Shown in pieces: positions 62,471 through 64,000 of a DNA stretch of 64,000 bases (position 1 is its first letter; each line of letters begins with the position of its first letter). Source of the DNA: Rodentibacter caecimuris (GTDB lineage: Bacteria > Pseudomonadota > Gammaproteobacteria > Enterobacterales > Pasteurellaceae); assembly GCA_001998905.1 (NCBI GenBank), contig MLAA01000002.1, positions 1-64,000 on the forward strand, given 5' to 3'. Position numbers and translations under genes: made by a program. Below the pieces are notes generated by a model. The model did no database searches. It was not told the DNA's origin and worked only from the letters and a program-made list of their open reading frames with translations.

Positions 62471-63856
62471 ATGAACGTGAACCTGTCATCAATTTGGCAA
62501 GATTGCTTATTGCAATTACAAGATCAAGTTTCTTCGACTGATTTAAGCACTTGGTTGCGCCCGTTGCAGGCGGATATTGAGTCTGATTCACATATCGTGC
62601 TTTATGCTTCAAATATGTTTGTTAAAGGGTGGGTTGAAACGCATTATCTGCCGATGATTACTCAAATTTGTCAAGCATTAACAAATAACTCCGAATTAAA
62701 GATCAGTTTAAAGGAGGGCGTAAAGCCAACGCCTAAACAAAATGAAAGGGCAAATATTTCATTTGTCTCTAGCTCTACTGAAAGTGCGGTCCGTTTTAAT
62801 GGAGAATCGAAATCTTCTGCAGTACCGACCAAATTTGAATCGCATCTCAATACTAAACATGTGTTTGAAAACTTTGTTGAAGGTAAATCTAATCAGTTGG
62901 CTCGTGCTGTCGGACAAAAATTAGCACAATCACCAGGCGAACAAACTGCAAATCCTTTCTTTCTATATGGCGGAACCGGTTTAGGGAAAACCCATTTATT
63001 ACATGCTATTGGTAATGGGATCTTAGCTAATAAGCCTCAGGCTCGAGTGCTTTATATTCACGCAAATAATTTTATGCAACATATGGTTAAGGCAATGCGC
63101 GATAATAAAATGGATCAATTTAAGAAATTTTATCGCTCTCTCGATGCTTTACTAGTTGATGATATTCAATTTTTTGCAGAAAAAGAAAAAACACAAGAGG
63201 AATTTTTCCATATTTTTAATAATCTATTTGAAACAGGGCGACAAATTATTTTAACTTCTGATCGCTACCCGAAAGAAATTGAAAAAATTGAAGAACGTTT
63301 AAAATCCCGTTTTGGGTGGGGCTTAACTACGGCAATTGAGCCACCAGATCTTGAAACTCGAGTTGCTATTTTATTGAAGAAGGCGGAAGAACATAATATG
63401 GATTTACCCGAAGAAGTGGCCTTCTTTATAGGGCAGAGGTTACGAACTAACGTAAGAGAATTGGAAGGGGCGTTAAATCGAATTAAGGCAACGCAAGAAT
63501 TTAAAGGCGTTCCTATTGATATTGATTTTGTGCGTGATACGTTAAAAGATATTCTAGCTTTACAAGAACGTTTAGTCACAATTGATAATATTCAAAAAGT
63601 GGTTGCCGAATATTATCGTATAAAAGTATCGGATTTGAAATCTAAAAGTAGAGCTCGTTCAGTAACTAGACCTCGTCAAATTGCGATGGCTTTGGCAAAG
63701 GAGTTAACTAATCGAAGTTTACCGGAAATTGGGCGTGCTTTTGATCGAGACCATACTACCGTGTTAAATGCTTGCCGTACAGTGCCAGTATTTCGTGAAC
63801 AAGATAATAGTATTCAAGAAGATTGGGCGAATTTGATTCGTACTCTATCGGCCTAA
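62471..63856 (+). CDS. dnaA: Chromosomal replication initiator DnaA
   Basis: 461 residues. Domain I includes [20 protein letters not shown], domain II is a variable linker (about 90-125), domain III the AAA+ module with Walker [10 protein letters not shown] near residue 164 and Walker [10 protein letters not shown], and domain IV the DNA-binding HTH with the signature [15 protein letters not shown] near 430. Divergent from rpmH and followed 15 bp later by dnaN, the classical order. An uptake signal core lies in domain II near 62782. Confidence 0.99.
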   Translation: MNVNLSSIWQDCLLQLQDQVSSTDLSTWLRPLQADIESDSHIVLYASNMFVKGWVETHYLPMITQICQALTNNSELKISLKEGVKPTPKQNERANISFVSSSTESAVRFNGESKSSAVPTKFESHLNTKHVFENFVEGKSNQLARAVGQKLAQSPGEQTANPFFLYGGTGLGKTHLLHAIGNGILANKPQARVLYIHANNFMQHMVKAMRDNKMDQFKKFYRSLDALLVDDIQFFAEKEKTQEEFFHIFNNLFETGRQIILTSDRYPKEIEKIEERLKSRFGWGLTTAIEPPDLETRVAILLKKAEEHNMDLPEEVAFFIGQRLRTNVRELEGALNRIKATQEFKGVPIDIDFVRDTLKDILALQERLVTIDNIQKVVAEYYRIKVSDLKSKSRARSVTRPRQIAMALAKELTNRSLPEIGRAFDRDHTTVLNACRTVPVFREQDNSIQEDWANLIRTLSA

Positions 63857-63871
63857 AGTGAAGGAGCAAAT

Positions 63872-64000
63872 ATGCAATTCAGTATCGTTAGAAAACATTT
63901 ATTAAAACCCTTGCAACAAGTGTGCGGAGTCTTAAGCGGTCGTCCAACAGTCCCCGTGCTGAATAATGTTTTGCTACAAATTGATGGAAACAATTTACGC
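63872..64000 (+). CDS. dnaN: DNA polymerase III beta sliding clamp (5' part)
   Basis: The first 43 codons, MQFSIVRKHLLKPLQQVCGV then GRPTVPVLNNVLL, match DnaN. GGAG lies 7 bp before the ATG at 63872. The gene continues beyond the window. Confidence 0.96.
   Translation, partial: MQFSIVRKHLLKPLQQVCGVLSGRPTVPVLNNVLLQIDGNNLR

Overview
This window is chromosomal DNA of a Pasteurellaceae bacterium. The Haemophilus-type DNA uptake signal (core AAGTGCGGT and its complement) recurs throughout, inside genes, between genes and inside terminators. Gene neighbourhoods also fit the family: rarD-glpE-yheS-tsaC-aroE-tag, ygfZ-yicC, uvrA/ssb, cdaR-gntP-garK, ribB behind an FMN riboswitch, and rpmH-rnpA-yidD-yidC-mnmE next to dnaA-dnaN. 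The genus cannot be fixed from the sequence alone. No rRNA gene, tRNA gene or CRISPR array was seen.

Layout. (1) 1-11.1 kb is core: a leftward operon rarD, glpE, yheS, a zinc-ribbon protein, tsaC, aroE and tag (cut by the window start), then ygfZ-yicC, then divergent uvrA and ssb sharing a LexA-type box. (2) 11.1-24 kb is accessory DNA in decay. An insert flanked by a 41-bp direct repeat of the ssb downstream region holds a frameshifted rhs remnant, a 401-residue probable effector (papain-like plus EF-hand region) with a Sel1-repeat lipoprotein behind it, and truncated MFS and cdaR fragments. Further on are a DUF305 copper-type gene, remnants of vapC, a hydrolase/cupin/CMD locus, a DUF4143 ATPase, a frameshifted AAA_13 ATPase, a frameshifted alpha/beta hydrolase, an intact aldo/keto reductase with a divergent LysR regulator, and a multicopper-oxidase remnant. 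(3) 24-27.7 kb is an intact glycerate module (garK, gntP, cdaR). (4) 27.7-33.8 kb carries an AMP-ligase, a LolA-like protein, an MMPL exporter and an FAD oxidoreductase, which look like a partial aryl-polyene-type cluster. (5) 33.9-36.3 kb is a sulfur module (YnjE-like rhodanese, YeeE/YedE transporter). (6) 36.5-38.9 kb is a BglG/LicT antiterminator with a PTS EIICB and a likely RNA antiterminator switch. (7) 39-47.6 kb holds the spc and alpha ribosomal operons (rplN to rplQ), with spc starting from its own promoter and no S10 operon upstream in the window. (8) 47.6-64 kb is core: a metallophosphoesterase and nadR, ribB, tusA, yigZ-trkH-hemG, rpsB-tsf, ppiD, a decayed membrane gene, mnmE, yidC-yidD-rnpA-rpmH, dnaA and the start of dnaN.

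How the parts work together. The ribosomal operons keep recognisable autoregulatory RNA elements (S8 site at rplE, S4 site before rpsM, S2 leader before rpsB). Two promoters with MerR-family geometry (19-bp spacer) precede the DUF305 gene and the multicopper-oxidase remnant, pointing to a partly lost copper-response regulon. A roughly 50-bp regulatory module occurs three times and lies between the LysR gene and the aldo/keto reductase in its intact copy, so the LysR protein probably once controlled several loci that are now broken.

The best candidates for something new are the effector/lipoprotein pair near 12-13.6 kb, the repeated LysR-type module, and an uptake signal inside the variable arm of the FMN riboswitch.
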